A DNA stretch of 64,000 nucleotides from Verrucomicrobiia bacterium (GCA_030425485.1 JAUIAM010000001.1:62001-126000), one strand, 5' to 3'; positions 17,933 to 27,265 are shown, numbered from the stretch's first letter. Notes: generated by a model not told the origin, from the letters alone. Made by a program: numbers and translations.

Positions 17933-19249
17933 ATGAAGCGTTCTAGTGATAAGCCTAAAAGGTATGTATTAGTGGGCTCTGGCAGCAGGGCATTTATGTT
18001 TTCCCAGGCATTGTTGACATCCCATAAGGAATATGGCGAACTGCTTGCCATTTGTGACAGTAATGAGGCTCGCATGGCCTATCATAATAAGGTCTATGAG
18101 GAGCAGTATAAGACGTCTGCGGTCAGGACTTACCACGCCAGCGATTTTGACCTGATGCTCAAGAAGGAGAAGCCCGATGTTGTCATTGTCGTGACGATCG
18201 ATCGCACCCACGATGAGTACATCATCCGGGCCATGGAGGCGGGCTGCGATGTCATCACCGAAAAGCCGATGACAACGGATGAGAAAAAATGTAACGCGAT
18301 TTTAGAAGCTGCTGCCAAGACCGGACGCGATATCCGCGTGGCCTTTAACTATCGCTACTCTCCGTCCAGAAGCATGGTCAAGGAGCTCATCCAGAGCGGC
18401 ACGATTGGAGAAATCTGCTCTGTCCATTTTGAGTGGCTGCTGGATACCAAGCACGGGGCAGATTACTTCCGACGCTGGCACCGCGATAAAGCCAACTCGG
18501 GTGGCATGATGGTGCACAAGTCCACCCACCACTTCGATCTTGTTAACTGGTGGATCGGCAGCGAGCCGGAGCTGGTCTTCGGCCTGGGCCAACTCGCCTT
18601 TTACGGCAAAGCCAACGGCCAGCGCATGGGCAGGTACCACCCGTATTATCGCTCGACCGGCTCAGCCCAGGCCGAGGGTGACCCCTTTGCACTCGATATG
18701 AGAGGCAGTGACAAACAGGAAGGACTCTACCTCAACCCCGAGAAAGAAGACGGGTATCTGCGTGATCAGAACGTCTTTGGCGATGGCATCAGCATCGAGG
18801 ATACCATGAACTTGCTCGTGCGCTATAAGAGCGGAGCGCAGATGTCCTACTCGCTGCACAACTACGCCCCATGGGAGGGGTTCCGCATCGGCTTTAATGG
18901 CACCAAGGGACGCATCCAACTCGATGAGTCCGAGCGCTCCTACATCAGCTCCGGCAACGGACACATCGAAGACGGCGTGACAAAGTCGCGTCAACTCACA
19001 GTCTTCCCCCATTGGGAAAAACCGTACCATGTCGATATCGCCAAGGCAGTCGGCGGCCACGGCGGCGGTGACCTCCTCCTGCTCGATGACCTCTTTGGCG
19101 TGCGCGAGCAAAGCGATAACCTCGGACGCGCCGCCGGCGTGCGTGACGGCGCAATGTCCATCCTCACCGGTATCGCAGCAAACAAATCCTTCGCTACAGG
19201 AAAACCCGTACGCGTACAAGACCTCATCAATCCTCAGCTACTTATGTGA
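17933..19249 (+). CDS. Gfo/Idh/MocA family oxidoreductase (module 1)
   Basis: A 438-residue NAD(P)-dependent sugar or inositol dehydrogenase. The N-terminal Rossmann domain has VLVGSGSRAFMF (about 12-23), and the EKP motif with the catalytic-region lysine lies in DVITEKPMTTDE. The second half is the alpha/beta substrate domain, with FNYRYSPSRS and MVHKSTHHFDLVNWW, which supplies the usual histidine. It would oxidise a ring hydroxyl, or catalyse an oxidise-then-eliminate glycoside cleavage, in the cytoplasm. A 190-base gap precedes it, so it may have its own promoter. Confidence 0.88.
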   Translation: MKRSSDKPKRYVLVGSGSRAFMFSQALLTSHKEYGELLAICDSNEARMAYHNKVYEEQYKTSAVRTYHASDFDLMLKKEKPDVVIVVTIDRTHDEYIIRAMEAGCDVITEKPMTTDEKKCNAILEAAAKTGRDIRVAFNYRYSPSRSMVKELIQSGTIGEICSVHFEWLLDTKHGADYFRRWHRDKANSGGMMVHKSTHHFDLVNWWIGSEPELVFGLGQLAFYGKANGQRMGRYHPYYRSTGSAQAEGDPFALDMRGSDKQEGLYLNPEKEDGYLRDQNVFGDGISIEDTMNLLVRYKSGAQMSYSLHNYAPWEGFRIGFNGTKGRIQLDESERSYISSGNGHIEDGVTKSRQLTVFPHWEKPYHVDIAKAVGGHGGGDLLLLDDLFGVREQSDNLGRAAGVRDGAMSILTGIAANKSFATGKPVRVQDLINPQLLM

Positions 19250-19622
19250 AATTGCCCAATGTTACGTACTAAATTAGCCTGAGCTTGGCAGAGGGGCCTG
19301 CTAAGTCTATCACTTTAAGCTATTGTAGCTGCTGGATACAGGTCACTTATGGGCTTGGTGTTCTGCAAATATGATGTGCCTTACCTAACCCCCAACGAGA
19401 TTCACCGAGCCGGATAAGTCTGTTAATTTCAGGCTATACCAAGCAAGATTAGACAACGTATATCATGAAACTTTGTTGCATGCCGAACATTTTGGGTGAT
19501 CGCATTGCAGCTTCCTCGTCATACTGATATACATCGCACCTACAAGTTTTTTTGCTAACGACAGCCCCTTGCACAGGAACAAACTGTAACGGTGGTTATA
19601 CCTAGAAAGTATTGGATAGATA
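19250..19622. other. Intergenic region, 373 bases, no gene seen
   Basis: No open frame with coding character is present. A short stem, CTTGGCAG with CTGCTAAG (about 19284-19305, one G-U pair), follows the dehydrogenase gene. The rest is AT-richer than its surroundings and probably carries the promoter of the symporter gene at 19623. The 29-bp motif of module 3 is absent. Confidence 0.5.
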
Positions 19623-21680
19623 ATGAACATGCATTGGTTTGACTGGGCAATTATAGGGCTTCTTATGGCCTTTATGCTCTTCATTGCGTTCAGCACGAAT
19701 AAGCTGACGCGGAGCGTTGCCGACTTCCTGGCTGCAAACAGAGCGTGCGGACGCTACCTGCTCACTATGGCTTCGGGCATGTCTGGGCTGGGAGCGATTA
19801 CCATTGCGGCAAATTTTGAAAAATTCTATCAGGCGGGTTTTCCGGCGGTCTGGTGGGGTACGATGACAGCACCCCTGGCGCTGGTCCTGGCCCTGTCGGG
19901 TTTTGTCATCTACCGCTATCGTGAAACGCGCGTGCTGACCATGGCGCAGTTTTTCGAGGTCCGCTACAGCCGGCGCTTCCGTGTCTTTTCCGGTTTTCTG
20001 GCCTTTTTCTCCGGTATCCTGAATTACGGGATTTTTCCGGCGGTGACGGCCCGCTTCATTGTCTACTTTACCGGACTCCCGCCGGAGCTTGACGTCGCGG
20101 GCTACACCATCCCGACGATTGCCCCGGTGATGTTCATCCTGCTCACGATGGCCGTGGTGCTGACCCTGTCCGGTGGGCAAATCGCCGTGGTGGTGACGGA
20201 CTTCTTTCAGGGCCAGTTTGTGCAGATTGCGCTGCTGGTGGTGTTCTTCGTCATAGCCTCGCAAATTGCCTGGGGTGACCTGATCGGTGGCCTGCAAATG
20301 GCTCCGCCCGAGCAGTCGCGCATCAACCCGTTCAAGCAAGGGGATACCGACAGCTTCAACATGTGGTTCTTTATGATCGCGGCCTTCCTGAGCATATACA
20401 GCTTCAAGGCGTGGCAGGGCTCTCAGGGTTACAACGCGGCTGCCAAAAGCCCGCACGAGGCCAAGATGGCTGGCATTCTGGGCGAGTTTCGCGGGCAAGT
20501 GCTCTTCCTCATGTCCGTGTTGGTGCCGATTTATATTTTCGCCATGATGAACCTGCCCGAATTCAGTATTCAGGCGGGTGCGGTCACCGATACCTTGGCA
20601 GGTATTGACAACGAGCAGATCCAAAAGCAGATGCTCGTGCCCGTGGGGATGGCCCAACTGCTCCCGGTCGGTGTGATGGGTCTGTTTGCTGCGGTGGTCG
20701 TGGCGGCGGCGGTGTCTACCGATGACACCTACCTGCATTCGTGGGGCAGTATCTTTATTCAGGACGTGGTTATGCCCCTGCGCAAAAAGCCCTTGTCCAA
20801 AGAGAAGCACATGCTGCTGCTGCGCGTGGCTATCTTGGGTGTGGCCGTGTTTGCCTTCATCTTCAGCCTCGTCTTTCCGCTCAATGAGTACATCTACATG
20901 TACTTCCAAATCACCGGGGCGATCTTCCTCGGGGGCGCGGGCTCCGTTATTCTTGGCGGTTTGTACTGGAAGCGTGGCAGCGTAGAAGGTGCCTGGGCTT
21001 CTATGATCCTGGGCTCGACGCTCGCGGTGACCGCCGTCTGCCTGCGCAACATCGTCTGGCCTTACTGGCTGCAGGACTGGAAGGTTAGCTACCCGGATGT
21101 GGCCTGGCTGCAATCCCTCCCGGACGAGTTCCCCTGGAACGGCATGCAGATGTCGCTGGTGGTGGCACTCGTGTCGGTCACGGCCTATGTGACCTTTTCG
21201 CTGCTCTCGCGTCGTCCCCCGGTCAACATGGACAAGCTGCTCCACCGCGGTGAGTACGCTATCGAGAAAGAAGGTCACCACCCGGTACTGGATGCCGATC
21301 CGGCCAAGGCGCTGACCCAGGAAGTTGGCACGTCGTTTAAGCAAAAGTTCTGGCGTCGCCTTGGCGTGAACAAGGACTTCACCCGTGGAGATAAGGCCAT
21401 CTACCTGTTCAAGATCGGCTGGGTGCTCTTTTTCTTCGCCGTGTTTGCCATCGGTACGACCGTGGGGATGTTTATGGAAATTCCCGATGACGTGTGGATC
21501 AAGTGGTGGGGTATTAAGGTGATCATTACCATTGTCGTGGGGATTATCTTTACCGTCTGGTTCCTCATTGGTGGATTTAAGGACCTCTTTGATTTGGTCA
21601 AAACGCTCAGGAGCGCCCTGCGTGACGCCGATGACGACGGCCACGTGGCTTCTTCCGATCACCTGCAGGAAGATAAGTAG
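19623..21680 (+). CDS. Sodium:solute symporter, 680-residue subgroup (module 1)
   Basis: A 685-residue inner-membrane symporter with about 14-15 hydrophobic segments. Typical SSS stretches are SVADFLAANRACGRYLL near the start, FVIYRYRETRVLTMAQFFEVRY, and VSTDDTYLHSWGSIFIQDVV in the TM8 region. It extends ~150 residues past the usual SSS core, with two further membrane helices and a charged linker. It is a close paralogue of the symporter at 37216, with whole blocks unchanged (GFVIYRYRETR, SGILNYGIFPAV). Located at the end of module 1, it probably imports the sugar released by the upstream enzymes. Confidence 0.9.
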   Translation: MNMHWFDWAIIGLLMAFMLFIAFSTNKLTRSVADFLAANRACGRYLLTMASGMSGLGAITIAANFEKFYQAGFPAVWWGTMTAPLALVLALSGFVIYRYRETRVLTMAQFFEVRYSRRFRVFSGFLAFFSGILNYGIFPAVTARFIVYFTGLPPELDVAGYTIPTIAPVMFILLTMAVVLTLSGGQIAVVVTDFFQGQFVQIALLVVFFVIASQIAWGDLIGGLQMAPPEQSRINPFKQGDTDSFNMWFFMIAAFLSIYSFKAWQGSQGYNAAAKSPHEAKMAGILGEFRGQVLFLMSVLVPIYIFAMMNLPEFSIQAGAVTDTLAGIDNEQIQKQMLVPVGMAQLLPVGVMGLFAAVVVAAAVSTDDTYLHSWGSIFIQDVVMPLRKKPLSKEKHMLLLRVAILGVAVFAFIFSLVFPLNEYIYMYFQITGAIFLGGAGSVILGGLYWKRGSVEGAWASMILGSTLAVTAVCLRNIVWPYWLQDWKVSYPDVAWLQSLPDEFPWNGMQMSLVVALVSVTAYVTFSLLSRRPPVNMDKLLHRGEYAIEKEGHHPVLDADPAKALTQEVGTSFKQKFWRRLGVNKDFTRGDKAIYLFKIGWVLFFFAVFAIGTTVGMFMEIPDDVWIKWWGIKVIITIVVGIIFTVWFLIGGFKDLFDLVKTLRSALRDADDDGHVASSDHLQEDK

Positions 21681-21705
21681 CACGCATCAGGCTTAATCAT
21701 TCTGG

Positions 21706-21741
21706 GTTGCGCCAGTATGCCTCCGGGTGTGCTGGCGCAAC
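21706..21741. terminator. Strong hairpin between the symporter and nrfA
   Basis: A perfect 10-bp inverted repeat, GTTGCGCCAG and CTGGCGCAAC with a 16-base loop, begins 25 bases after the symporter stop. No T tract follows. It lies between convergent genes and probably ends transcription from one or both sides. Confidence 0.5.
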
Positions 21742-21855
21742 TGTATTCAGGGATTACGGCGAGCAGGTGTAAGGGGGGGGGCAAGCTGTCGTCCCGGCCA
21801 GTGGCAACATGTGTGCCGTATGCAGTATAGGGCGCGCCGCGTGCCGCAGGGGCAC

Positions 21856-23505
21856 TTATTTCGTCACACCATGCACGGGCTCTGCGTTAAGCTGTATGTC
21901 AGGTGCGATGGGGGCGCGAATGCGGTTCGCCAGGGCCTGGGCTTGGCGGCTGTAGTCGATGGATTCGCCCAGTATACGGACCGCCTCCTGGTCGGCATGG
22001 AAGCCTTTCGAGTTTTCACTGCTGATGAAGTCCAGCCGCCACATGGCTTTTTTCTGTAACTCAAAAAGCTGGGCCAACTGCTCTTCGGTCGCGCCCGCGG
22101 CTTCTGCCTCGTGGATGGCATCCAGCATATCGATCATGGCGGCGGCGGCTCGCTCGGTCATGTGCAAGGTGCGGTTCTGGATAGTGGCGACCTTGTCGCG
22201 CAGTTCGGACTCCGGGACGTTGTGGCAGGTTTGGCAGGCGTTGTTGATGTTAAGCATCGGGCTGCGGACCCAGTGCGTGCTGACTTTGGTCGCGCCCTGG
22301 CGCTCGTAGGGCATGTGGCAATCCGCGCAGCTCACGCCGCTGCGGGCGTGTACGCCCTGGCTCCATAGCTCAAACTCAGGGTGTTGCGCCTTGTAGACTT
22401 TTGCCCCGGTTTCGCCGTGGACCCAATCGTAGAACTTCTCCCCATTGGGAAAGGTATGGTTCTGGTAAAGCTCCTCGATCTGTTCGACCTTGAGGCCGTT
22501 GGCCCAGGGAAAGAAAAGCGTTTCCTTGTCCGCGCAGTAATATTCGACATGGCACTGGGCACAGGCAAAGGAGCGCATTTCCTGACGCGAGGCCTCTAGG
22601 TTGGGGTCGTAGGGGCGGATGCGTGGGCCTTCGCGCCAACGCTCAACACTGGGCAAGTGCGGTACGGGGTCGTCGCTCTCGGCCAGGGCAGCAATGCCGC
22701 GCATAAAGCCGGGGCGCGTCACGCGCAGGGCCATGTTGTCGGGGGCGTGGCAGTCCACACAACTGACGGGGTGGGCCTGACTCATGAGGTGAACATCGTC
22801 TTGAGGCGGCGCGGGGTTATTCTCGGGCTCACCGATGCCACCAGGAAAGAGCGGCAAGTCCTCGCCCGGTGTACCGTCGGGCGTGAGGAGGAGTTCCGCG
22901 TGGGCCTCAGCATACGTCATGGTGCTGGCTTTTTCGAATCCCTTCATGACGGCGGGCCAGTTGAAGTCGGCGGCGAGATTTTCATCCGTGGGGTCCTGCC
23001 CGAGTTCGATCATGCCAAGGCGCCGGTAGGTCGGGATGATGGATGCGTGGCAGTGCAGGCAAGCCCCGCCTTGGGTGCGCTTGGTCACGCGCTCGGTGAC
23101 CTCCTGATCGTAAAGCATGTAAGCATGCCCGCGTGCCTCGCGGTAATCGATGCTGAAGGCGTAGCCAGAGTAGAGTCGCTTCAGCCAGGGGTGAGACTCC
23201 AGCTTGCTGGCTGGCATGGCGCTGGAGCCGCCGAACTCGGTCTCTGCCGCATCTACGCTGCGACGGTAAGAATCGAATTGGTAGGGCCAGTTTGTCCCCC
23301 AGGGCACGGGGTCTGTGCTGGTTTCATCGACATCGACCAGCCGCACGTAGGGGATGCGGGCTTCTTGCTTGTGCTCAAAAATCGTCACCAGCAGGACGGC
23401 GATGCCGAAGGTGGCCAGCGTCACACCCAGAAAAATCAGCACGGGCAGGAGCTTCTTCATCGGCTTGGTCGGGGAGGTGGGGGCGGGATGGTCTGTATCG
23501 TTCAT
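21856..23505 (-). CDS. nrfA: Cytochrome c nitrite reductase, catalytic subunit NrfA (CXXCH type)
   Basis: A 549-residue pentahaem enzyme that reduces nitrite to ammonium with six electrons. A membrane anchor or uncleaved signal (about 18-44) precedes five haem motifs: CLHCH (149-153), CVDCH (249-253), CAQCH (315-319), CADCH (393-397) and CQTCH (424-428). YYCADKETLFF and the segment AQHPEFELWSQG agree with the calcium-site and active-site regions of NrfA. The first motif ends in His where classical NrfA has Lys (CXXCK) as the proximal ligand of the catalytic haem, placing it in the CXXCH group. It overlaps the nrfH stop by four bases (ATGA), so the two are translationally coupled. Confidence 0.92.
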   Translation of the reverse strand: MNDTDHPAPTSPTKPMKKLLPVLIFLGVTLATFGIAVLLVTIFEHKQEARIPYVRLVDVDETSTDPVPWGTNWPYQFDSYRRSVDAAETEFGGSSAMPASKLESHPWLKRLYSGYAFSIDYREARGHAYMLYDQEVTERVTKRTQGGACLHCHASIIPTYRRLGMIELGQDPTDENLAADFNWPAVMKGFEKASTMTYAEAHAELLLTPDGTPGEDLPLFPGGIGEPENNPAPPQDDVHLMSQAHPVSCVDCHAPDNMALRVTRPGFMRGIAALAESDDPVPHLPSVERWREGPRIRPYDPNLEASRQEMRSFACAQCHVEYYCADKETLFFPWANGLKVEQIEELYQNHTFPNGEKFYDWVHGETGAKVYKAQHPEFELWSQGVHARSGVSCADCHMPYERQGATKVSTHWVRSPMLNINNACQTCHNVPESELRDKVATIQNRTLHMTERAAAAMIDMLDAIHEAEAAGATEEQLAQLFELQKKAMWRLDFISSENSKGFHADQEAVRILGESIDYSRQAQALANRIRAPIAPDIQLNAEPVHGVTK

Positions 23506-24056
23506 GGTCGTCTGGGGTCGGTGGGGTCGACGGTTGTGCGTGGAAGGTTGTGGGCATGGCCGACATCACTGTGGCAGCTCATGCAGTACAGCGGGTCTTT
23601 GTCCTGATTGATGGTAAGCATCTCGTGGACGGTGTCCTCGTGGCAGTGCATGCACGCCTGCTGCGTTACCTGGCGGTTGCGCGCTTTGATTTGGATAGGC
23701 TTGTGGTAGTTATCCAGGGTAAAGGCGATGGAGTGAAACATGCCGTTGTCGGCCTTGGTTACCCATTTGCCGATCGGGTGGTGGGAGAGGTGGCAGTCGT
23801 TGCACACAGCCACCCGGGCGTGGCTACTGCTTTGCCAGGAGTCGTAGTAATCCTCCATCACATGGCAGTTAATACAGGCCTGCGGATCATTGCTCAGGTA
23901 GCTGGCGCCCTCGGCGTAGCCAAACGTAAAAATGCCCAGTCCGCTGAGCACGCCGATCATGACGGCGAGCAGGATATAGAAGATACTGCCGAAGGCGAAC
24001 CACCCTCGTGATGTGCGGGGTAGCCAGCGTGGTGGTTGTGGTGGTTTTTTCGCCAT
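23502..24056 (-). CDS. nrfH: Cytochrome c nitrite reductase small subunit NrfH
   Basis: A 184-residue NapC/NirT-family tetrahaem quinol dehydrogenase that passes electrons from menaquinol to NrfA. One N-terminal membrane helix (about 18-46) is followed by four haem motifs: CINCH (61-65), CNDCH (85-89), CMHCH (135-139) and CMSCH (158-162). The C terminus is Pro/Arg-rich. It lies immediately upstream of nrfA and 20 bases downstream of the Rrf2 regulator gene on the same strand, so regulator, nrfH and nrfA probably form one operon. Confidence 0.92.
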   Translation of the reverse strand: MAKKPPQPPRWLPRTSRGWFAFGSIFYILLAVMIGVLSGLGIFTFGYAEGASYLSNDPQACINCHVMEDYYDSWQSSSHARVAVCNDCHLSHHPIGKWVTKADNGMFHSIAFTLDNYHKPIQIKARNRQVTQQACMHCHEDTVHEMLTINQDKDPLYCMSCHSDVGHAHNLPRTTVDPTDPRRP

Positions 24057-24076
24057 GAGGGCGAGGGGGGTGGTGC

Positions 24077-24493
24077 TTAGGGAGATGAGTCAGTGGCGAA
24101 TGCTTCGAGCGTTGTTCCGGCGAGGAGGTGGTGCATCTGGTCTTGAAGCGTGACTAGCTGATCGTGCAGCGGGCAGGGGTCGCCATTGCCACACCAGTTT
24201 GGGCCGAAGGGGCAAAGACTGCGGTCCTCGATTTTCTCAAACAGCGAAACGATCTCCAGTAGCGAGATGTCCGATGGCTTGCGGCCCAGGGCGTAGCCGC
24301 CTTTGGGCCCGGGTGCTCCGTTGACAAAGCCTGCTTGAGAGAGCGCAACGAGGAGCTTGGCCACGAGTGGCTTGGACAGGTCGCGCTTGTCGGCGATGTT
24401 CTGGGAGCTCAGCCGCTGTCCGCTAGGGTAGACCTCAGCCAGGTAACTCATGGCTGACATCGCGTTTTGGGCTGTCTTTCCGTATCGTAGCAT
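24077..24493 (-). CDS. Rrf2 family Fe-S transcriptional regulator, NsrR-like
   Basis: A 138-residue Rrf2 protein. The winged helix covers ~1-75 with LSSQNIADKRDLSKPLVAKLL and the GPKGGYAL wing. Three cysteines (C94, C101, C107) in LCPFGPNWCGNGDPCPLH provide the cluster-binding loop, with spacing C-X6-C-X5-C close to that of NsrR, the NO sensor. The genes around it (nrfHA, nnrS) are typical NO/nitrite targets, supporting an NsrR-like role. IscR-like sensing is the alternative. A 9-bp palindrome upstream (24557-24586) is a candidate operator. Confidence 0.85.
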   Translation of the reverse strand: MLRYGKTAQNAMSAMSYLAEVYPSGQRLSSQNIADKRDLSKPLVAKLLVALSQAGFVNGAPGPKGGYALGRKPSDISLLEIVSLFEKIEDRSLCPFGPNWCGNGDPCPLHDQLVTLQDQMHHLLAGTTLEAFATDSSP

Positions 24494-24556
24494 CCTCTGA
24501 ATCTAACTTGAATTAACCAAGGTTCTCAGGACATGGCAAACCACAAACGTTGCTTA

Positions 24557-24586
24557 ATCAATAATAAAAGGTATTTAATTATTGAT
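24557..24586. promoter_or_regulatory. Palindrome between the Rrf2 gene and the yecH-nnrS pair
   Basis: ATCAATAAT (24557-24565) and ATTATTGAT (24578-24586) form a perfect 9-bp inverted repeat around a 12-base AT-rich spacer. It sits 33 bases before the YecH-family start and 63 bases from the Rrf2 start. Its place in the divergent promoter makes it a candidate binding site for the Rrf2 regulator; a CRP/FNR-type protein is possible, but the site does not fit TTGAT-N4-ATCAA. Confidence 0.5.
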
Positions 24587-24619
24587 ATGGGTCGATCTAC
24601 TAACTAATCTGCGTCTGAA

Positions 24620-24892
24620 ATGAACCCAATGAATGCTATGACACACCACAACACCGACGAAATTCACGGCCACGCTGTCCTTCAAATGATGGATGAATCC
24701 GGGCAGACCTATTCGCGCCGCAGCCTGCTGGAGGCCATTAACAAGAAGTTTGGCCCCGATGCTCGCTTTGGAATCTGCTCTGGCGGCAACATGACTGCGG
24801 ACGAGTTGATCGTTGCGCTCTCGGCCAAGGGAAAATTTGTCGGCGAGGTGGACGCCTTTAAATTCGACACCAGCGCCATGTGTAACCACTAG
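24620..24892 (+). CDS. YecH family metal-binding protein (DUF2492)
   Basis: A 90-residue cytoplasmic protein. The DUF2492 core is recognisable: EIHGHAVLQMM, SRRSLLEAI, FGICSGGNMTADEL and a C-terminal CNH. The His and Cys residues suggest metal binding, but the role is unknown in the family. ATGs at 24632 and 24641 are alternative starts and would shorten a non-conserved N terminus. It is 26 bases upstream of the nnrS gene and divergent from the NsrR-like regulator, so it probably belongs to the NO/nitrite response. Confidence 0.82.
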   Translation: MNPMNAMTHHNTDEIHGHAVLQMMDESGQTYSRRSLLEAINKKFGPDARFGICSGGNMTADELIVALSAKGKFVGEVDAFKFDTSAMCNH

Positions 24893-24918
24893 CGAGGCAA
24901 GCGAACGGAGGTTTTGAT

Positions 24919-26136
24919 ATGCAGGCACATGCTCACGCTTCGTCCACCGCGGTCCAGCCGGTCGGGTATTGGCGTCTGGTAGCAGCGGGAGAGCCCTACC
25001 GTCTGCTGTTTGCCGTGGGCACGTTTCTTGGCGTGTTCGCGGTTGCGCTCTGGCCGGCCTATGTCTGGAAGCTCATCGATTATTATCCGGGCCTCATGCA
25101 TGCCCGCATTATGATCGAAGGTTTCCTGACATGTTTCGTGGTCGGTTTTTTGGGAACTGCGTTCCCGCGCTTGCTCGATGTGCGGCGCTTTAGTTTGGAG
25201 GAAAGCCTCAGTTGGACCATCACACTTCTGCTCGCGAGTGCCTGCCACTTGCTGGGCAATCACTTGTGGGGAGACTACCTCTTTACGCTTTCGATTTTCC
25301 TGCTGCTAGGAAGCCTGATCACAAGGTTTCCCCAGCGTAAGGATACGCCTCCTCCGGGCTTTACGCTTGTGCTGATGGGGCTGCTCTGTGCGCTGTTTGG
25401 CGGGCTGGTACAGGTGGCATTGTCCCTGGAGTCGGAGGCGGTGAGCCCGTTTCTGGCCCACTTCTCGCGGCTGGCGCTCTATCAGGGCTACCTGTTGCTG
25501 CCCGTGATGGGCATCGGGGCATTTCTCATCCCGCGCTTCTTCGGCATGCCCAATCGGCAGGACTTCCCGGAATCGCGCAAGCTGCCGGCTGGTTGGCTGC
25601 CGCGTGCTTTTTTTGCCTTTTCCTGTGGCGTGCTGGTACTGGCCAGTTTTGCCCTGGAGGCTATGGGGCATTTGCGCTTTGGTTACGGGCTTCGTGCGGC
25701 TGCTATCCTGCTCTACTTTTTCCGTGAACTGCCGATACACACCGCGAAATTCAAACAAGGTGCTCTGGCACTCGCCATGCGGGTCTCACTGATCTCGATC
25801 CCCCTGGGCTATCTCCTGATGGCGATCTGGCCCGCCCGACAGGCGGCATTTATACACGTGGTTTTTATCTCCGGTTTCAGCCTGTTGACCTTTACCGTAG
25901 CCAGCCGCGTCATCCTTGGCCACAGCGGCCAGTCCTATGCTTTTCGTAAGCCGTTGAAATCCGTCTATCTGCTGCTGGGGCTGGTTGCGCTGGCCATGCT
26001 CACGCGGGTGAGTGCAGACTGGATGCCACACATCCGCATGAGCCACTTGGGTTATGCGGCCATGGCATGGATTATCGGCGTGGTCGGGTGGGGTGCCTGT
26101 CAGTTCAGGTACCTCGGGCGTGAGGATGATGAATGA
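24919..26136 (+). CDS. nnrS: NnrS family membrane protein
   Basis: A 405-residue integral membrane protein with about 12 hydrophobic segments, the size of NnrS. The opening EPYRLLFAVGTFLGVFAVALWP and the histidines in MHARIMIEGF and AFIHVVF agree with the haem- and copper-binding NnrS family, which protects denitrifiers and pathogens from nitric oxide. The gene follows the YecH-family gene by 26 bases, with a GCGAACGGAGG-like ribosome-binding site. Together with NrfA it points to nitrite and NO handling under low oxygen. Confidence 0.88.
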   Translation: MQAHAHASSTAVQPVGYWRLVAAGEPYRLLFAVGTFLGVFAVALWPAYVWKLIDYYPGLMHARIMIEGFLTCFVVGFLGTAFPRLLDVRRFSLEESLSWTITLLLASACHLLGNHLWGDYLFTLSIFLLLGSLITRFPQRKDTPPPGFTLVLMGLLCALFGGLVQVALSLESEAVSPFLAHFSRLALYQGYLLLPVMGIGAFLIPRFFGMPNRQDFPESRKLPAGWLPRAFFAFSCGVLVLASFALEAMGHLRFGYGLRAAAILLYFFRELPIHTAKFKQGALALAMRVSLISIPLGYLLMAIWPARQAAFIHVVFISGFSLLTFTVASRVILGHSGQSYAFRKPLKSVYLLLGLVALAMLTRVSADWMPHIRMSHLGYAAMAWIIGVVGWGACQFRYLGREDDE

Positions 26137-26249
26137 CCTGGCTTGGGCGGCCCCACTCCGCACCGATTCGGGTCGAAGTTAGTGCGGTCGATCCGGGCTG
26201 GGATTTTCTGGCCAACTACATGAGCAGCCCTCCGCCGGCGAAGGCGACA

Positions 26250-27155
26250 CTAGGCTGCGTAGCCTTGCTTTCGAAACTGCAGGGGAGTGAGGTTTGTACG
26301 CTTTTTAAACCAATAGTGGAAGTGGGATGGGGAGGTGAACCCGAGCGTATAGGCGATGGCTTTCAGGTTGTCGTGATCGGCGATCAGGGCATCTTGCGCT
26401 ATCCTAAGGCGGTAGATGTCTATGTGCTGATGTACCGTGTGGCCGGTTTCTGCGACCATGAGCCGGTCGAGATGTGTGGAGCTGAGTCCTAGTTCCCGGG
26501 CGAGAATTTGACTGCTTAGCCTCTCGCCTACATTCTTGATTTGTGTGGAATTGATGATGGCGAGGGCACGGGTGACATGAGGGTGGGCGGCTCCAATCGT
26601 ACGAGGTGGGATGCCTTTCATGTGGTAGACGCTCGCGAGCTCGATCAGGAAGCTTCGCAGGGCATTCTGCGAGAGCAGGTAGTCTCTGATGTCTACCATT
26701 TGCTTTAACAGGAGGTATCCGCTACCGACATGGTCCTCCATGATTCGTAGCACATGATTCGCCTCTTGCTCCAGACCGGGGTGGGCGGCGGAAGGAATCA
26801 CCAGAGGCAGACCTTCGTCATAGAGCGCCTCTCCGGTCGGGAGCTGCAAACGGTAGCCGATCGATAAGAGTTGGCATCTGGGGCTAAATTGCTGCCAGCG
26901 CTTGCCCTGTTTTAGAAGAATCCATTGCCCTGCTGTGGCGCGCTTTCTGGTGTTATTTGTGTGTCCTATTTCTGCCCAACCCTGCTTGACCAATGCAGCG
27001 GTTTGAAAGTGGTAAGTGCCTTCGCTCAGGGTTGTCGGGAGCCCCTTGGATTTCTGATAGGCCCAAAGTAACTGCTGTCGCATGCTCGTCCACTGGTCGA
27101 GGCGTAGCTTGGGATAACCTGTTGCTTTCATTTTGCTTTCCGTGGGTGAAGCCAA
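26250..27155 (-). CDS. AraC family transcriptional regulator
   Basis: A 301-residue regulator. The last ~100 residues hold the two AraC-type helix-turn-helices, with LSSQILARELGLSSTHLDRLM and the second in LKAIAYTLGFTSPSHFHYWFKKRT. The N-terminal ~190 residues are a probable cupin-like sensor, with a WAEIGHTNNTRKRATAGQW stretch but no clear motif. It is divergent from the FAD-dependent oxidoreductase gene at 27266 across 110 bases and most likely controls it. It ends convergent with nnrS. Confidence 0.85.
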   Translation of the reverse strand: MASPTESKMKATGYPKLRLDQWTSMRQQLLWAYQKSKGLPTTLSEGTYHFQTAALVKQGWAEIGHTNNTRKRATAGQWILLKQGKRWQQFSPRCQLLSIGYRLQLPTGEALYDEGLPLVIPSAAHPGLEQEANHVLRIMEDHVGSGYLLLKQMVDIRDYLLSQNALRSFLIELASVYHMKGIPPRTIGAAHPHVTRALAIINSTQIKNVGERLSSQILARELGLSSTHLDRLMVAETGHTVHQHIDIYRLRIAQDALIADHDNLKAIAYTLGFTSPSHFHYWFKKRTNLTPLQFRKQGYAA

Positions 27156-27265
27156 TCGCCTATGGCTGGCGGCCTGCTTATAGGTGTTCAGAATATGACA
27201 TAATTTATCTAATTCAAGAAATGCTGTTGGATTGATGCAAGTTAAAGTTGGATTAGGCTGACGAG

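Noticed and set aside
19602-21683. Long leftward open frame of about 690 codons opposite the module 1 symporter
   Set aside because: It is rich in His, Arg, Gln and Glu with no domain, and the rightward frame is a clear membrane transporter; this is a codon-bias shadow.
24551-24562. TTGCTTAATCAA as an FNR-type box
   Set aside because: The spacing does not fit TTGAT-N4-ATCAA; the larger palindrome around it is the better candidate.
26133-26492. Rightward frame of 119 codons at the 3' end of the AraC gene
   Set aside because: It lies mostly opposite the conserved helix-turn-helix region and has no motif of its own.
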